A stretch of DNA of 10,924 bases, from positions 1-10,924 of the forward strand of contig JAGVHJ010000392.1 in NCBI GenBank assembly GCA_020056645.1, in the 5' to 3' direction. The position numbers and the translations under genes are program-made. The notes under the pieces were generated by a model, which worked only from the letters and a program-made list of their open reading frames with translations, ran no database searches and was not told the origin of the DNA. Every line of letters begins with the position of its first letter. The first letter of the stretch is position 1. Of this stretch, positions 1 to 7,190 are shown in pieces. The stretch is from Desulfobacterales bacterium. Its GTDB lineage: Bacteria; Desulfobacterota; Desulfobacteria; Desulfobacterales; JAHIVH01.

Positions 1-2
1 AA

Positions 3-137
3 AAAACATCTGAAGAATACAGCACAGAGAAGAATCCTCCACCTTGTCCTTCTGTGGCGGTAAATGACCAAATGATCGTACATAACGGTACGGTTACATA
101 TGAAGATCTGATGACTGCCATCAAAAAAAACAAATAA
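3..137 (+). CDS. C-terminal fragment, probable thioredoxin-fold protein (partial, runs off left edge)
   Basis: The frame is open from the left edge of the window to a TAA stop, giving 44 codons with no start codon needed inside the window. The fragment contains Cys-Pro-Ser-Val-Ala-Val-Asn-Asp, then a short strand (MIVHNGTVT) and a final amphipathic helix (YEDLMTAIKK). A proline followed by beta-beta-helix is how thioredoxin/glutaredoxin-like domains end (cis-Pro, two strands, last helix), so I infer a small redox or thiol protein; the active-site CxxC region would lie outside the window. Its stop codon overlaps the AAGGAG ribosome binding site of the exporter gene that follows, so the two are almost certainly co-transcribed. 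The family is inferred from a short fragment and remains uncertain; the reading frame itself is fairly sure. Confidence 0.6.
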   Translation, partial: KTSEEYSTEKNPPPCPSVAVNDQMIVHNGTVTYEDLMTAIKKNK

Positions 138-141
138 GGAG
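136..141 (+). promoter_or_regulatory. Ribosome binding site of the TauE/SafE gene
   Basis: AAGGAG lies 8 nt before the ATG at 150 and overlaps the TAA stop of the preceding partial reading frame (135-137), indicating translational coupling of the two genes. Confidence 0.8.
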
Positions 142-149
142 AAAACCGG

Positions 150-938
150 ATGGATGTTCCTTTTCTTTTGACACTTGTTATCCTTGGCCTTAGCGGAGGA
201 TTTCAGTCCGGCCTGCTGGGCCTTGGCGGAGCGATTTTCATGATTCCCCTGCTTTTATATGTCCCGCCGATTCTTGGCGTTGGTCATCTTGATATGAAAC
301 AGGTCGCAGCGATCAGTATGGTTCAGGTGCTTGCCGCCTCACTTTCCGGTATGATCGTTCATAATAAAAACAGATTCGTCAGCAAGACAGTTCTCCTCTA
401 TATGGGAACCTGCAATGCAATCGGCAATCTTGCAGGTTCTTTTCTTTCTAAAGGTGTAAAAAGCTCATTTCTGCTTGCCATATTCGCGTCCATGGCTGTT
501 ATCGCCGCAGTCGCCATGTTTATTCCGAAACGAGAACAGGGCAAGGATATTTCTCCGGATGAGATAAAATTCAACATACCGCTTGCAGTGGCTCTCAGTC
601 TCGTGATCGGCAGTTTCGGGGGGATGGTCGGTGCGCCGGGCGCATTTATCTATATTCCAGTTATGATTTATCTGCTTGGCATTCCGACTCGCATTGTCAT
701 CGGCAGCAGCCTTGGGATCGTATTTATGGGTGCTTTAACAGGAACTATCGGGAAAATGGCTACAGGTCAGATCATCTGGCCGTATGCATTTGCGCTGGTT
801 TTAGGGACAATTCCAGCGTCTCAGGTTGGTGCTCATGTCAGCAAAAAAATGAACACCAAGTATCTCAGGCTCGCCATTGCGGTGATTATTGCCCTGACTG
901 GTTTGAGAATGTGGTATCAGATCGTTGCAGGGCATTGA
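150..938 (+). CDS. TauE/SafE-family sulfite/organosulfur exporter-like membrane protein
   Basis: This is a complete 262-residue, strongly hydrophobic protein with about eight membrane segments in two halves, the usual size for the TauE/SafE (DUF81) family. The internal duplication typical of the family is visible: a glycine-rich first motif near residues 13-30 (GLSGGFQSGLLGLGGAIF, followed by PLLL) is echoed around residues 153-170 (GSFGGMVGAPGAFIYIP), each followed by a helix with small residues (AISMVQVLAASLSG and IGSSLGIVFMGALTG). Family members move sulfite, sulfoacetate, sulfide-derived or other small anions across the inner membrane, but the substrate cannot be read from sequence. The ATG is supported by AAGGAG ending 8 nt upstream. 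A likely thiol/redox protein lies immediately upstream in the same operon, which fits sulfur chemistry but does not prove it. The gene ends 14 bp before the terminal repeat of the decayed transposase element and is not damaged by it. Confidence 0.9.
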   Translation: MDVPFLLTLVILGLSGGFQSGLLGLGGAIFMIPLLLYVPPILGVGHLDMKQVAAISMVQVLAASLSGMIVHNKNRFVSKTVLLYMGTCNAIGNLAGSFLSKGVKSSFLLAIFASMAVIAAVAMFIPKREQGKDISPDEIKFNIPLAVALSLVIGSFGGMVGAPGAFIYIPVMIYLLGIPTRIVIGSSLGIVFMGALTGTIGKMATGQIIWPYAFALVLGTIPASQVGAHVSKKMNTKYLRLAIAVIIALTGLRMWYQIVAGH

Positions 939-952
939 GGTGGATTCTGGGG

Positions 953-971
953 AATTCGGGGGACAGTATAT
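953..971 (+). repeat. Left terminal inverted repeat of RAYT element
   Basis: AATTCGGGGGACAGTATAT, matching the inverted copy at 1696-1714 at 18 of 19 positions. It starts 14 bp after the exporter stop codon and overlaps the first base of the transposase stop codon (971-973). Confidence 0.8.
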
Positions 972-1652
972 TAATTACCGCCCATTTTTGGCTTTCTCCC
1001 CGGTTTTTGAGGCGTCAAGTCTCTCCCAAGGGTTTGCTCAATTTGCGAAATAAAGGTCTTATTGCCCAAGGGTCGCCCTGTTCGTTCATGTTTGCGGATA
1101 TCGCCATATTCCTTGGAGGATTCCGCCCTGGTCAAAAAATAACGCCAATCACCGCTTATGATCGAAAGTACCGGTTCTACGTTCACCAGTTTGTCGTTTC
1201 GACCGCATATATGGGCGACAGCGCTGCTCCAGGCCCACTGCTCCGGTCTGTCAACCAATTTTACGCGAACAGGATTGTTCTCAATGTACCGGGTACAGGC
1301 GAGCAGGTGGCACTCATCCATCATAAAAGAAGAAAACCGATCCTGCCACAAGTGCCCTCGCCATCCCTTACTGAAATTGATGCGGCGAGTGTATCGGCGA
1401 TGCGCCTCTCCGATCGCCAGCCGAAGTCCCTCCTTCTCGGATGGTACGGCAATCAGATGAATATGATTCGGCATCAGACATATCTTCAAGTCCTTAGCCT
1501 GACGGCAATGGTCGTCAGGCGGCCATTTTTATAACTGGAGAACATCAGGCACTGGGCTCCGACGATGCAAGAATAGGGTTTTGACGTCTGTTTCCACGTT
1601 GGGTAATGTGATGCGGCATCCCTTCGGCCACCACTCTTGCGAGTCTTGCCAT
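971..1652 (-). pseudogene. REP-associated tyrosine transposase (RAYT, Y1_Tnp family), frameshifted
   Basis: The real start is the ATG at 1652. Its first 24 residues (MARLARVVAEGMPHHITQRG then NRRQ) are the classic N-terminus of this family. After that the frame runs into NPILASSEPSA and a stop. The rest of the protein is in another frame from about 1528 downward: HCRQAKDLKI, then CLMPNHIHLIAVP with the HUH-type His-x-His, then RINFSKGWRGHLWQDRFSSF, YIENNPVRVKLV and PEQWAWSSA, ending at TAA 971-973. An in-frame stop at 1529-1531 separates the two parts. The family usually has WAY between the I and CLMPNH, so about 9 bp look deleted here. The downstream open stretch could only start at TTG (1489), which is really an internal leucine codon. 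The catalytic HxH survives, as do the downstream conserved blocks, so inactivation may be fairly recent. Confidence 0.85.
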
Positions 1653-1695
1653 GAAAAAAACCTATTACAGTTGCTGAATTGAAGTCAAGAAATAT

Positions 1696-1714
1696 ATATA
1701 CTGTCCCCGGAATT
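1696..1714 (-). repeat. Right terminal inverted repeat of RAYT element
   Basis: Read on the minus strand it is AATTCCGGGGACAGTATAT, one mismatch from the left end at 953-971. It lies about 45 bp upstream of the transposase pseudogene start codon. Confidence 0.8.
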
Positions 1715-1740
1715 GGTCGGTCCGGAATTGCCCGGAATTG
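1707..1740. repeat. Three direct copies of CCGGAATTG
   Basis: CCGGAATTG occurs at 1707-1715, 1722-1730 and 1732-1740, the first overlapping the outer part of the right terminal repeat of the RAYT element. The copies lie just after the stop codon of the GT-C/TPR gene when read on the minus strand. There is no T-run, so this does not look like a standard terminator. It may be left over from repeated end-slippage or insertion at the element boundary. Confidence 0.6.
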
Positions 1741-1767
1741 TCCGTTGATACATTCGACATATCTTCC

Positions 1768-3537
1768 CTATCCTGACGGTTCGGCCTTTCTTATCAGTTG
1801 ATCCAGACGGAGTAGCCTTCGCCTCGCTTCTTCATCGTCTGGCTTTAATCGCAAGGCTTCTTTGAAGTGAGCCGCCGCTTGTTTCAGATCGCCCTGGTAC
1901 TGGTAAAAAAGCCCCGCGCTGATGTGAATATTGACGTTTCCAGGCGATAGGGAGAGGGCCCGTTGGTAGTGCGGGAGGGCCTTCCGGTACTCTCCTTTCT
2001 GGGTGAGCAGATTTCCCAGATCGGCATGGGCCACGGCATCTTCCGGATGGAGGCGAGCGGCCTCACTTAAATGAAAGAACGCCTTGTCGAGATCTCCCCG
2101 CCACGAAAAGATGGCGCCGAGATAGAGATGGGCTTTCTGGGTCTGGGGATTGATTTTGAGCGCTTTCAAATAATGAAGCATAGCCTCGTCGAACCTGTCT
2201 GTATTTTGATAGGCCACGCCAAGATTCACATGGGCGAAGGCGTTTCTTTCCGTTGACTGGATCGCATGATTGAAAAGAGTGGTGCTGCTCTCCCAGGATT
2301 TCACCTGGAACCATGTGCATCCGCCAAGGGAAAAAAGAAGGATAACGGATACCAGGCCCATGGCTTCCCGTTGATAGCGCCATTTTTTTAAGAGCTCAGG
2401 AATCAGAAAAGCGGTCAGAATAAAGAGCCCGATCAGCGGGATATAGGTATACCGGTCGGCCATTGCCTGAGAGCCCACCTGGAGGATGCCGATGACCGGA
2501 ACCAGCGATCCCAGATACCATAACCAGCCGGTCACGGCGTAGGGATATTTTTTGGCTTTCATGAACGCAAGAAGGGTGATTCCTGAAAGAAGAATCGCCG
2601 CCCCCAGGCTTTTCCACAGGGGAATGGTCTCCGGATAAGGATAAAATACCGTGAGATTCAGTGGAACGATCATCTTGAGGATATAGGCGGCATAGGAAAC
2701 GATCGCGTTGGAAATTCTTAGCTCCAGGGGAACAACCGCCATGGAGAGAACCGCCCCGCCCTGATGCTGGGCCATGAATGTGATAACGGACGATACAAGG
2801 GTCATGAGGAAGAGGGGAACTTTTTCGTAAATCAGGAAAAGGTTTGACAGGAGGGGCGGACGGAACCGGTTCAACGGCCAGAAATCCAGCAGCAGCAAGA
2901 TAAATGGAAGTGTAACGATCATGGGTTTGGATAGGAGGCCCATGGCGAAAAACAGCATGACGGGCAGATATCGTTTCAACTCGGGTTTTTCGACATAGCG
3001 CGCATAGGCGAAGAGGGCCAGAAAAAAGAAGAAGGCGGCGAGCGCCTCTTTTCGTTCCGAGACCCAGGCGACCGATTCCACATGGAGGGGATGGAGGGCG
3101 AAAATGGCCATGACAAAAAGGCTTTGCCATGTGGTGCGGGTCATTTTTTTAAGCACGAGGAAAAGAAGAAGGGCGTTTAAAAGATGGAGGATCAGATTGG
3201 TGGCTTTATGCATTCCCGCATTCAAGCCGTAAAGTTCGCAGTCGAGCATGTGGGAGAGCCATGTCAGCGGATGCCAGTTAAAGGAATAAAAGGCCGTGAA
3301 AGCCCAGGCGACCCCCTCTTCCGTGATGCCGTTTTGAACCATCCGATTCTCTGTGACATAGAGATCATCATCGATATTGACAAATTCCTGGCCTCGAATG
3401 GGGCTATAGACCATCACGGTTGCGAGGAGGAGACAAAAAACGGCGGCGAGTTCTTTCCAGTTTTTCACAACCGGCTTTGGGTGAGGGGCTTCCGGGGTTT
3501 TATGAACCTCTTTTTTATTTTTTCTCTTTGGCGTCAT
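1768..3537 (-). CDS. GT-C/TMTC-like polytopic membrane protein with C-terminal TPR repeats
   Basis: This 589-residue protein has a lysine-rich cytoplasmic start, about twelve membrane helices between residues 28 and 408, and four TPR units (about 432-465, 466-499, 500-533, 534-567). The first extramembrane loop contains NIDDDLY (54-60), the acidic motif position of GT-C glycosyltransferases that use lipid-linked sugars. HPLHVESVAWVSERKE (149-164) and ADRYTYIPLIG (360-370) are hallmark blocks of bacterial proteins resembling the eukaryotic TMTC O-mannosyltransferases. I infer sugar transfer to a protein or lipid on the periplasmic face; donor and acceptor are unknown, and many bacterial homologues are uncharacterised. 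The ATG overlaps the kinase stop codon by 4 bp (ATGA), with AGGAG about 14 nt upstream inside the kinase gene, so it is translationally coupled and last in the operon. No clear terminator follows the TAG stop. Confidence 0.85.
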   Translation of the reverse strand: MTPKRKNKKEVHKTPEAPHPKPVVKNWKELAAVFCLLLATVMVYSPIRGQEFVNIDDDLYVTENRMVQNGITEEGVAWAFTAFYSFNWHPLTWLSHMLDCELYGLNAGMHKATNLILHLLNALLLFLVLKKMTRTTWQSLFVMAIFALHPLHVESVAWVSERKEALAAFFFFLALFAYARYVEKPELKRYLPVMLFFAMGLLSKPMIVTLPFILLLLDFWPLNRFRPPLLSNLFLIYEKVPLFLMTLVSSVITFMAQHQGGAVLSMAVVPLELRISNAIVSYAAYILKMIVPLNLTVFYPYPETIPLWKSLGAAILLSGITLLAFMKAKKYPYAVTGWLWYLGSLVPVIGILQVGSQAMADRYTYIPLIGLFILTAFLIPELLKKWRYQREAMGLVSVILLFSLGGCTWFQVKSWESSTTLFNHAIQSTERNAFAHVNLGVAYQNTDRFDEAMLHYLKALKINPQTQKAHLYLGAIFSWRGDLDKAFFHLSEAARLHPEDAVAHADLGNLLTQKGEYRKALPHYQRALSLSPGNVNIHISAGLFYQYQGDLKQAAAHFKEALRLKPDDEEARRRLLRLDQLIRKAEPSG

Positions 3538-5918
3538 TCGCTGGATGGTCTCTCCTGAGAACCGGAAGGCGGGGGGCTTGGCTCGTCCAGGAGGCCTCGG
3601 ATTTTTGTGGCCATCTCGGGAATCGAGAAGGGCTTTTGAATGAAGTGGATCGCCTCATCCAGCATGCCGTGTTTTGCTATGATATCGGCCGTGTAGCCGG
3701 ACATGAAGAGACACTTGATGCCCGGCTTGATCTGCTTGAGCTGGTCTGAAAGATCCTTGCCGTTCATGGCCGGCATGATGACATCGCTGATCAGAAGGTC
3801 GATCGGCCCCTCGTGGGTCTGGACCAGGCGGAGCGCTTCGGAGGGGGTGGCGGCGGGCAGGATCGTATATCCCAGGGAGCGGAGCATCAGGGTTCCCATC
3901 TCCAAAATGGCCCCTTCGTCCTCCACCAGCAAAATCGTCTCTCCCCTGGCCGTGGGCATGGATCCTCCCTTTTTGACATCTGTTTCAAACAGGGGTCCGG
4001 CGTATCGGGGCACATGGATTTTGAAGCGCGTTCCCCGGCCCGGTTCGCTTTCAAAATGGATGAAGCCGTTGTTTTGAGAGACAATGCCGTAAACCGTCGA
4101 AAGCCCGAGCCCGGTTCCCTGGCCCACTTTTTTGGTGGTAAAGAAGGGCTCGAAAACACGTGTCTGGGTGTCGGCGTCCATGCCGCACCCGTTATCCGTC
4201 ACCGATAGCAGGACATATTGACCAGGGACGCAATCCTTTCTGGCCCCACAGAAGCTTTCGTCGAGCGTGATGTTTTTGGTTTCGATGAGGATCGTTCCAA
4301 TATCGCTGATGGCGTCTCGCGCGTTGACGCAAAGGTTTGCGAGCACCTGATCCACCTGGGCCGGATCGAGCTTGACCCGCCATAAATCAGGCTCGGGACG
4401 CCATGTGAGGGTGATGCTTTCGCCAATGAGCCTTCTTAAAATATCGATCATTCCCTCCACGGTTTCATTGAGGTCAAGCACCCGGGGCAGGATGGTCTGC
4501 TTGCGCGCAAAGGCCAGGAGCTGGCCGGTAAGGGAGGCGGATCGCCGGGCCGCCTTCAGGATCTCCTCCAGGTAGTTTTTGAGACGGCTCTCGGCCTCTA
4601 TTTTTTTCAATCCCAGCTCCGCGTAGCCAATGATCGCGCCCAGCATGTTGTTGAAATCGTGGGCCACGCCCCCGGCCAGCCGTCCTACCGACTCCATCTT
4701 CTGGGCCTGGAGAAGCTGAACCTGAAGGCGTTCGTGCTCTTGTTCCGCCTTTTTGCGCGCCGTGATGTCCCGCAGTGAGGCCAGTAGGTGGGCCGGGTGA
4801 TCTCCCGTTCCCAAGGCCTGAAGGGCGATATCCACCCATACCTCGGTGCCGTCCATGCGGCGGCATACCCATTCGAAACGGATGCTTCCCTGGGCGATGA
4901 GCGCCTGGGCGATGATAGCCGCTTTTTCCCTGGAGAGTGTTCCATCGGGTTGCCGATCAGGGAATAGCGAGTGCTGGGTGAGTCCGATCAACTGGGAACG
5001 GGAGGCGCGAAGGAGGGTGAGGCTCGCCTCGTTGCAATCCGTGATGACTCCGTGGGTGAAGAGCAGGTAGGCGTCCAGGGATTTTTCAAAGAGATTGCGG
5101 AAGCGTTGTTCACTCTCCCGGAGCGCCTGCTCGCTTCGTTTCCGTTCGGTGATGTCGCGCCCCTCCGGGATCAGGCAATAGATCTTGCCGTTCGGGTTAA
5201 AGACCGGGGTGATGGAGAAGTCGATATTTCTCAGTTCTCCCTGAAAATTGGTGTGGGTGGTCTCGAAGGTGACGGTTTCTCCCTGGATGGCGCGTTTGAT
5301 CGCCTCCTTGAGTGTCTCCTGGGCCTGTGGGGAGTGGGCCCACCAGGGGGTTAACCAAAAGGGCTTTCCGATGAAACGGTTTTCGGCCTGCCCGATGAAC
5401 TCCCTGGCCATGCGGTTGGTTTCGAGCAAAATTCCGTCGGGATTGAGAATGCCGGCCAGGTGTTTGGCCTGGTCATAGATGGCCCGGAACTTTGATTCGT
5501 TGATGACAATGGCCTCTTCGGAGCGTTTGCGCTCGGAGATATCGACAACGAGGCCCCGCATTCCCACCGCACGCTCTTTTTCGTAAATCAGGGAGGCGTA
5601 GATCAACACGGGAAACCGGGTTCCGTCCTTTCGGAGAGCCACATATTCATTGCCGCTTTGTATCTCTCCCCGCAAGAGGCTCGAGATATTTTCAAGCGCC
5701 TGGGGGATCGATTCCGGGGCGAGGGTCGTCAGGACATTGATTCCCCCTTGGATCTCCTGGGGCGTATAGCCGAACATATCAAAGGCGCGGCGATTGGCGT
5801 ATAACAACATGCCGTGCAGATCGGTTTCAAAAACAGTTTGCGGCAGAAGGTCGGCGATCTCCCAGTGACGATGTTCATGGGCTCCTAAAGAGGGCGTTGG
5901 TTCCATAGGATGGGTCAT
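3534..5918 (-). CDS. Soluble PAS-PAS-PAS hybrid sensor histidine kinase with C-terminal receiver
   Basis: The protein has 794 residues and no membrane segment or signal peptide, so it senses something in the cytoplasm. Three PAS modules occupy roughly 18-132, 140-260 and 266-388, each ending in an (D)ITxRK/ISERKR-type junction. A short coiled linker leads to the dimerisation domain with the phospho-acceptor His420 (GRLAGGVAHDFNNMLG). The ATPase domain shows the N box (Asn532, VNARDAI), G1 (DNGCGMD, 575-581), FEPFFTTK (589-596) and G2 (GQGTGLGLS, 599-607). The receiver starts near 660 with acidic Glu666/Asp667, phospho-acceptor Asp712, Ser740 and Lys762, all intact. It is predicted to autophosphorylate and pass phosphate to its own receiver; no DNA-binding output is fused, so a separate phosphotransfer partner is needed. 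It overlaps the acyltransferase stop by 4 bp and the GT-C start by 4 bp, which ties it to the biosynthetic operon. A purine-rich AGGGAAGGG lies just upstream of the ATG. Confidence 0.93.
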   Translation of the reverse strand: MTHPMEPTPSLGAHEHRHWEIADLLPQTVFETDLHGMLLYANRRAFDMFGYTPQEIQGGINVLTTLAPESIPQALENISSLLRGEIQSGNEYVALRKDGTRFPVLIYASLIYEKERAVGMRGLVVDISERKRSEEAIVINESKFRAIYDQAKHLAGILNPDGILLETNRMAREFIGQAENRFIGKPFWLTPWWAHSPQAQETLKEAIKRAIQGETVTFETTHTNFQGELRNIDFSITPVFNPNGKIYCLIPEGRDITERKRSEQALRESEQRFRNLFEKSLDAYLLFTHGVITDCNEASLTLLRASRSQLIGLTQHSLFPDRQPDGTLSREKAAIIAQALIAQGSIRFEWVCRRMDGTEVWVDIALQALGTGDHPAHLLASLRDITARKKAEQEHERLQVQLLQAQKMESVGRLAGGVAHDFNNMLGAIIGYAELGLKKIEAESRLKNYLEEILKAARRSASLTGQLLAFARKQTILPRVLDLNETVEGMIDILRRLIGESITLTWRPEPDLWRVKLDPAQVDQVLANLCVNARDAISDIGTILIETKNITLDESFCGARKDCVPGQYVLLSVTDNGCGMDADTQTRVFEPFFTTKKVGQGTGLGLSTVYGIVSQNNGFIHFESEPGRGTRFKIHVPRYAGPLFETDVKKGGSMPTARGETILLVEDEGAILEMGTLMLRSLGYTILPAATPSEALRLVQTHEGPIDLLISDVIMPAMNGKDLSDQLKQIKPGIKCLFMSGYTADIIAKHGMLDEAIHFIQKPFSIPEMATKIRGLLDEPSPPPSGSQERPSSE

Positions 5919-7150
5919 GTCCCTTCCCTAAAATTTTCCAGTTCTTCCTTCAGCCGTTTTACGATCCCATCGAACCGTCCATCTGTGGCGAGCTTCCTGG
6001 GAAGAGTGATCACCAGCTCCTGGAAGTACCCTTTTTCCGGATCTCCGTAACTGGTCAATGATCCAAAAAAGGGGAGGGCCTCCACATAAGGGGGGATGGG
6101 AAAAAAACGGTTCGTCTTGAAGCCCGCCCCCTGAAGGGGCGCGAGCTGAACGTAGCCGATGTTGCTGAAGTAGGCGGTGATGTTGTAACGGCCCGTCTGG
6201 TGCCGCTTTTCCATGACTCTTTTATATCCCCACTTCATGAGCGAAAGGGGGAGGTAGCGGTAGAGCTCTTCCCCCCGGAAGATCTTCAGGTCCTCTTTTT
6301 CCTGGATCTTTTTTAAAATATCCTTTTCCAGTGCGGAAACGGTGGTCTCGGGCGATACCTCTACGGTGACGCCGAAGACCAGATTTCCTGTGGACTTGAT
6401 TTTCCGGTCATGAAGCCGCATATCCACCGGAATGCCGAATCTGACGATTCCTTCCCCCTGGCGCCTTGCCTCCCTGGCGGTAAGAATGCAGACCTGTTGG
6501 AGAATGTTCGGATATTTTCCTTCCAGCCGAATTCGTCTCCAGATAACGCCGCTTTCGTTTCCACAGGCCTTTCCCGTGGGCGCGATGTGCTCGTCTGGAA
6601 ACCGGACCCGGAACCCTTTGTTGAACCGTTTGGCGAACTGATAATCGGTCAGGGTCGAGTCCGAGCCCGCAGGCGCTTTGCCGTTCAGAACCCGGAAAAC
6701 ATCCTTGAGAAAGTAGAGCTGGCCCCGGCCATCCACAGAGGCGTGAAGGCTCCGGAACATCACCCGCAAGGGATCTCCGTGGATGAGAAGGATCTCCACA
6801 GTGGGCCCCTGATAGGCGTCGAGCCGATCATATAGAAAGGGCGCGCCTTCTGGTGAGAGCCCATCCCATGAGCTGCCGTTTATTTCCCGGACTGGAGGCG
6901 CTTTTCCGCTGTCCACCCAGGTCGACAACCCTGAAAATCCCTTCAATACCACACGCATGCCTGGATTGGCCGCCGCCGCGATTGAGGCCGCCTCCTGCCA
7001 TCTCGCTTTGTCAAGCACCCCTTCCCCTTCGAGCACAAATTGGTTCACGATGGGAGGGTAAAGGGCGTCCACCAGGAGAAGGGTTCTCTCATTCGCCGAT
7101 AATCGACGTTTATAACGATTTCGTATCATTGTATTTTTCTCTTCAGTCAC
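5915..7150 (-). CDS. Condensation/PapA-like (CoA-dependent acyltransferase superfamily) acyltransferase
   Basis: This 411-residue protein has the length and layout of a stand-alone condensation-like acyltransferase. The active-site block reads RSLHASVDGRG (133-143): catalytic His136 with Asp140-Gly141 of the HHxxxDG motif, but the first His is replaced by Leu135. Further on, FGIPVDMRLHDRKI (238-251) followed by STGNLVFG matches the VDxR...GN region of condensation and alcohol acyltransferase proteins, and YFSNIGYV (327-334) matches the SN(V/I)xG block near the floor loop. The likely reaction is transfer of an acyl group from the operon's carrier protein (or CoA) to a hydroxyl or amine. The start is GTG at 7150 with AAGGA only 4 nt upstream; the ATG at 7129 (codon 8), preceded by a weak GAAGAG 9 nt away, is a reasonable alternative. 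The end overlaps the kinase start (ATGA). Acceptor and donor cannot be read from sequence. Confidence 0.78.
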   Translation of the reverse strand: MTEEKNTMIRNRYKRRLSANERTLLLVDALYPPIVNQFVLEGEGVLDKARWQEAASIAAAANPGMRVVLKGFSGLSTWVDSGKAPPVREINGSSWDGLSPEGAPFLYDRLDAYQGPTVEILLIHGDPLRVMFRSLHASVDGRGQLYFLKDVFRVLNGKAPAGSDSTLTDYQFAKRFNKGFRVRFPDEHIAPTGKACGNESGVIWRRIRLEGKYPNILQQVCILTAREARRQGEGIVRFGIPVDMRLHDRKIKSTGNLVFGVTVEVSPETTVSALEKDILKKIQEKEDLKIFRGEELYRYLPLSLMKWGYKRVMEKRHQTGRYNITAYFSNIGYVQLAPLQGAGFKTNRFFPIPPYVEALPFFGSLTSYGDPEKGYFQELVITLPRKLATDGRFDGIVKRLKEELENFREGT

Positions 7151-7190
7151 CGTTTCCTTCAGACTCGGAAGCCTTGGGCCTCACGCGTTG

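Larger units (their letters stand above)
953..1714. mobile_element. Decayed RAYT/IS200-like element with 19-bp terminal inverted repeats
   Basis: The element fills the space between the convergent exporter gene and the large minus-strand operon. Its ends are inverted copies of each other: 953-971 reads AATTCGGGGGACAGTATAT and the reverse complement of 1696-1714 reads AATTCCGGGGACAGTATAT, 18 of 19 identical. The left repeat contains the first base of the complement of the transposase stop codon, so gene and end are tightly fitted. Inside is a broken REP-associated tyrosine transposase. RAYT proteins are single-copy HUH nucleases related to IS200/IS605 and are usually linked to palindromic repeats rather than classical terminal inverted repeats; here I only state that inverted ends are present. 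No obvious target-site duplication is visible. The element is about 760 bp and probably immobile on its own because the gene is broken. Confidence 0.75.

Noticed and set aside
971..1489. Intact 172-residue transposase starting at TTG 1489
   Set aside because: The conserved N-terminus is found further upstream in another frame (ATG at 1652) and the TTG is an internal leucine in a conserved block, so this is the downstream part of a frameshifted gene.
911..1534. 207-codon open frame on the plus strand over the transposase region
   Set aside because: It is antisense to the recognisable RAYT pseudogene and begins inside the exporter gene in another frame.
1715..1767. Intrinsic terminator after the GT-C gene
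   Set aside because: The repeats here are direct rather than a clear stem-loop, and no T-run follows on either strand.
2396..3130. 244-codon open frame on the minus strand inside the GT-C gene
   Set aside because: Shadow frame of the membrane protein gene: low-complexity, proline/glycine/arginine-rich translation with no recognisable domain.
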